A stretch of DNA of 6,051 bases from Anaerolineales bacterium. GTDB taxonomy: Bacteria; Chloroflexota; Anaerolineae; Anaerolineales; Villigracilaceae. Made by a program: the position numbers and the translations under genes. The stretch's first letter is position 1, and each line of letters begins with the position of its first letter. The DNA lies in the NCBI GenBank assembly GCA_017882065.1, contig JADGQD010000130.1, forward strand, positions 1 to 6,051. The letters are read 5' to 3'. The notes beneath the pieces were generated by a model that saw only the letters and a list, made by a program, of their open reading frames with translations, ran no database searches and was not told the DNA's origin. Positions 4,790 to 6,051 of this stretch are shown here, piece by piece.

Positions 4790-5407
4790 ATGGAATCGAA
4801 CGAACTGAATTCCCCCGAAAATGAAATTCCTCCCGAACTGCAAGCGCAGGTCGCCATCACCAGCCTCGACAAAATTTACAACTGGGGCCGGAGCGCCTCC
4901 GTATGGCCGCTGATGTTTGGACTGGCCTGCTGCGCCATCGAAATGATTTGCGCTGCCGCCAGCCGTTTTGACATAGCCCGCTTCGGCATGGAAATCATGC
5001 GCCCATCCCCGCGCCAGAGCGACCTGATGATTATCTCCGGCACGGTGACGAAGAAAATGATCCCCATCATCGTGCGCCTGTACAACCAGATGCCGGAACC
5101 GAAGTACGTTTTGGCAATGGGTGCCTGCGCTTCTGGTGGCGGCCCCTTCAAAGAAGGTTATAACGTCGTCTCCGGCGTGGACAAGTTCATTCCGGTGGAC
5201 GTATACGTCCCTGGCTGCCCGCCCACCCCGCAAGCCCTGCTCAACGGCCTGATAAAAATCCAGGAAAAGATCAAGTGTGAACCCATCAAGACCGCCCGCT
5301 GGTATCAGAAAGGCCCGGATATGGCCGAAATACCTGTCCCGATGCTTGGCCCGGATCTGATTGATCCGCGCAAAATTCCACTCATCCAGAACGGCAAAAA
5401 GAACTAG
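4790..5407 (+). CDS. nuoB: NADH-quinone oxidoreductase subunit B (NuoB)
   Basis: The gene encodes 205 residues. NuoB sits in the connecting domain of respiratory complex I on the cytoplasmic side and carries cluster N2, the last Fe-S centre before quinone. The ligands are all visible: tandem C47-C48 in [11 protein letters not shown]113 in [10 protein letters not shown], and C143 in [29 protein letters not shown] (60-84 region) and [22 protein letters not shown] are classic family segments. The tail after about 165 is longer than in minimal NuoB proteins and ends in basic residues. The ATG at 4790 has AGGAGA 6 nt upstream and follows a strong promoter; longer in-frame starts lie upstream of the promoter. 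nuoC follows after 9 nt, with its Shine-Dalgarno overlapping the nuoB stop. The usual first gene, nuoA, is not in front of it. Confidence 0.96.
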   Translation: MESNELNSPENEIPPELQAQVAITSLDKIYNWGRSASVWPLMFGLACCAIEMICAAASRFDIARFGMEIMRPSPRQSDLMIISGTVTKKMIPIIVRLYNQMPEPKYVLAMGACASGGGPFKEGYNVVSGVDKFIPVDVYVPGCPPTPQALLNGLIKIQEKIKCEPIKTARWYQKGPDMAEIPVPMLGPDLIDPRKIPLIQNGKKN

Positions 5408-5416
5408 GAGACGAAC

Positions 5417-6051
5417 GTGGCAACCCCTGCGCCTGCTCAGACCCTTGACCTGTCTGCCCGTTTCCCTGGTGTTCTTAGCCCCGATACCCGCCCCGGTTAC
5501 TCTGGCTGGATTTTGGATAATTCCAATTTGCTCGTATTTGCTACTGCATTGCGAGACGAACTCGGCTACGATTACCTCTCCTCCGTTACCGCAGTGGACT
5601 ATCTGCCCGAAGGCAAGATGGAAGTGGTTTACCATGTTTACAAGACCACCGGTGGAGCGGGCGTTGTGTTCAAGATCCAGGTCCCGCGGGCGGACCCGAT
5701 AGAAGTCTCTTCGCTGGTCTCCATTTATCCAGGCGCGGAACTCCAGGAGCGCGAAGCCTGGGATCTGTTCGGCATCAAATTCACCGGCCATCCCGATCTG
5801 CGCCGCATCCTGATGTGGGAAGGCTTCGCAGGTCATCCCATGCGTAAGGACTGGCACGAGCCTTACTTCGAAGAAGAAGCCAAGCCCTTGAAATCTCGCT
5901 GGCCGGAAGGCAAGATGATCATGGCCGAGAGCAAGAACCTGTACGGTGACAATATTGCCTACCCCGCTGGGTTCAACCCGGAAAGCCAGATCTTTGATCC
6001 AGAGAAAGCCCTCTATGCGGCCCTACGCACCTATCAGAAAGACGAGGTCGG
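5417..6051 (+). CDS. nuoC: NADH-quinone oxidoreductase subunit C (NuoC), partial at 3' end
   Basis: A GTG start is read here, and 211 residues are visible before the window ends in mid-gene. NuoC is the 30-kDa peripheral-arm subunit of complex I that packs against NuoD and NuoB. The family signature runs from about 111 to 145 and is intact: [20 protein letters not shown], then GHPMRKDW. The N-terminal half (40-105) has the expected fold region, with [11 protein letters not shown] at 52-62 and a conserved Y-H-V-Y stretch. The start is supported by AGGAG overlapping the nuoB stop codon, 6 nt before the GTG, so translational coupling is likely. After the signature the frame continues at least 66 residues ([16 protein letters not shown] and onward). 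This could be a long C-terminus, or the linker of a NuoC-NuoD fusion; the sequence stops too soon to tell. Confidence 0.94.
   Translation, partial: MATPAPAQTLDLSARFPGVLSPDTRPGYSGWILDNSNLLVFATALRDELGYDYLSSVTAVDYLPEGKMEVVYHVYKTTGGAGVVFKIQVPRADPIEVSSLVSIYPGAELQEREAWDLFGIKFTGHPDLRRILMWEGFAGHPMRKDWHEPYFEEEAKPLKSRWPEGKMIMAESKNLYGDNIAYPAGFNPESQIFDPEKALYAALRTYQKDEV

Noticed and set aside
4640..5857. A 405-codon minus-strand frame opposite nuoB and nuoC
   Set aside because: It is antisense to two unmistakable complex I genes and its translation looks like no protein family; it arises from codon bias on the other strand.

Overview
The window looks like bacterial chromosome of moderate GC content. My best guess is Chloroflexota, class Anaerolineae. 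This rests on recognition of protein styles: the NuoB/NuoC pair, a COG2345-type regulator, and the secreted and membrane proteins. It is not backed by a search. There are no transposases, phage genes, CRISPR arrays, tRNAs or rRNAs.

Layout. (1) Positions 6-221, plus strand: a complete CspA-family cold-shock protein, ended by a very strong hairpin at 234-281. (2) Positions 222-532: no convincing gene, but a diverged 93-bp repeat copy (391-483) next to a minus-strand extended -10 motif. (3) Positions 533-1201, minus strand: a HAD-superfamily IB hydrolase whose catalytic motif I has lost its second aspartate. (4) Positions 1202-1500, minus strand: a complete small transcription unit, made of an extended -10 promoter, a Shine-Dalgarno, a TTG-started 46-residue lysine-rich protein and an intrinsic terminator. 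(5) Positions 1506-1598: the second repeat copy, overlapping the 3' end of the next gene. (6) Positions 1577-3965, minus strand: a two-gene unit. A signal-peptide protein with a four-cysteine outer domain and about six membrane helices is followed 13 nt later by a membrane-embedded glycerophosphodiester phosphodiesterase. (7) Positions 4063-4671, minus strand: a winged-helix regulator of the COG2345/SufR type with conserved cysteines. (8) From 4790 to the window end, plus strand: nuoB and the start of nuoC, core subunits of respiratory complex I.

The most interesting part is the 4671-4790 divergent region. A perfect 26-bp AT-rich palindrome lies directly upstream of the nuoB -35 box and also covers the -35 zone of the regulator's own extended -10 promoter. 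The regulator's C-terminal cysteine spacing resembles Fe-S-sensing SufR proteins. I infer that a redox- or Fe-S-responsive regulator controls the complex I operon and itself from this site. The regulator's predicted transcription start falls on its ATG, so its mRNA may be leaderless.

The other items worth a second look are the two-copy repeat, the degenerate HAD motif, the K-rich small protein, and the absence of nuoA in front of nuoB.
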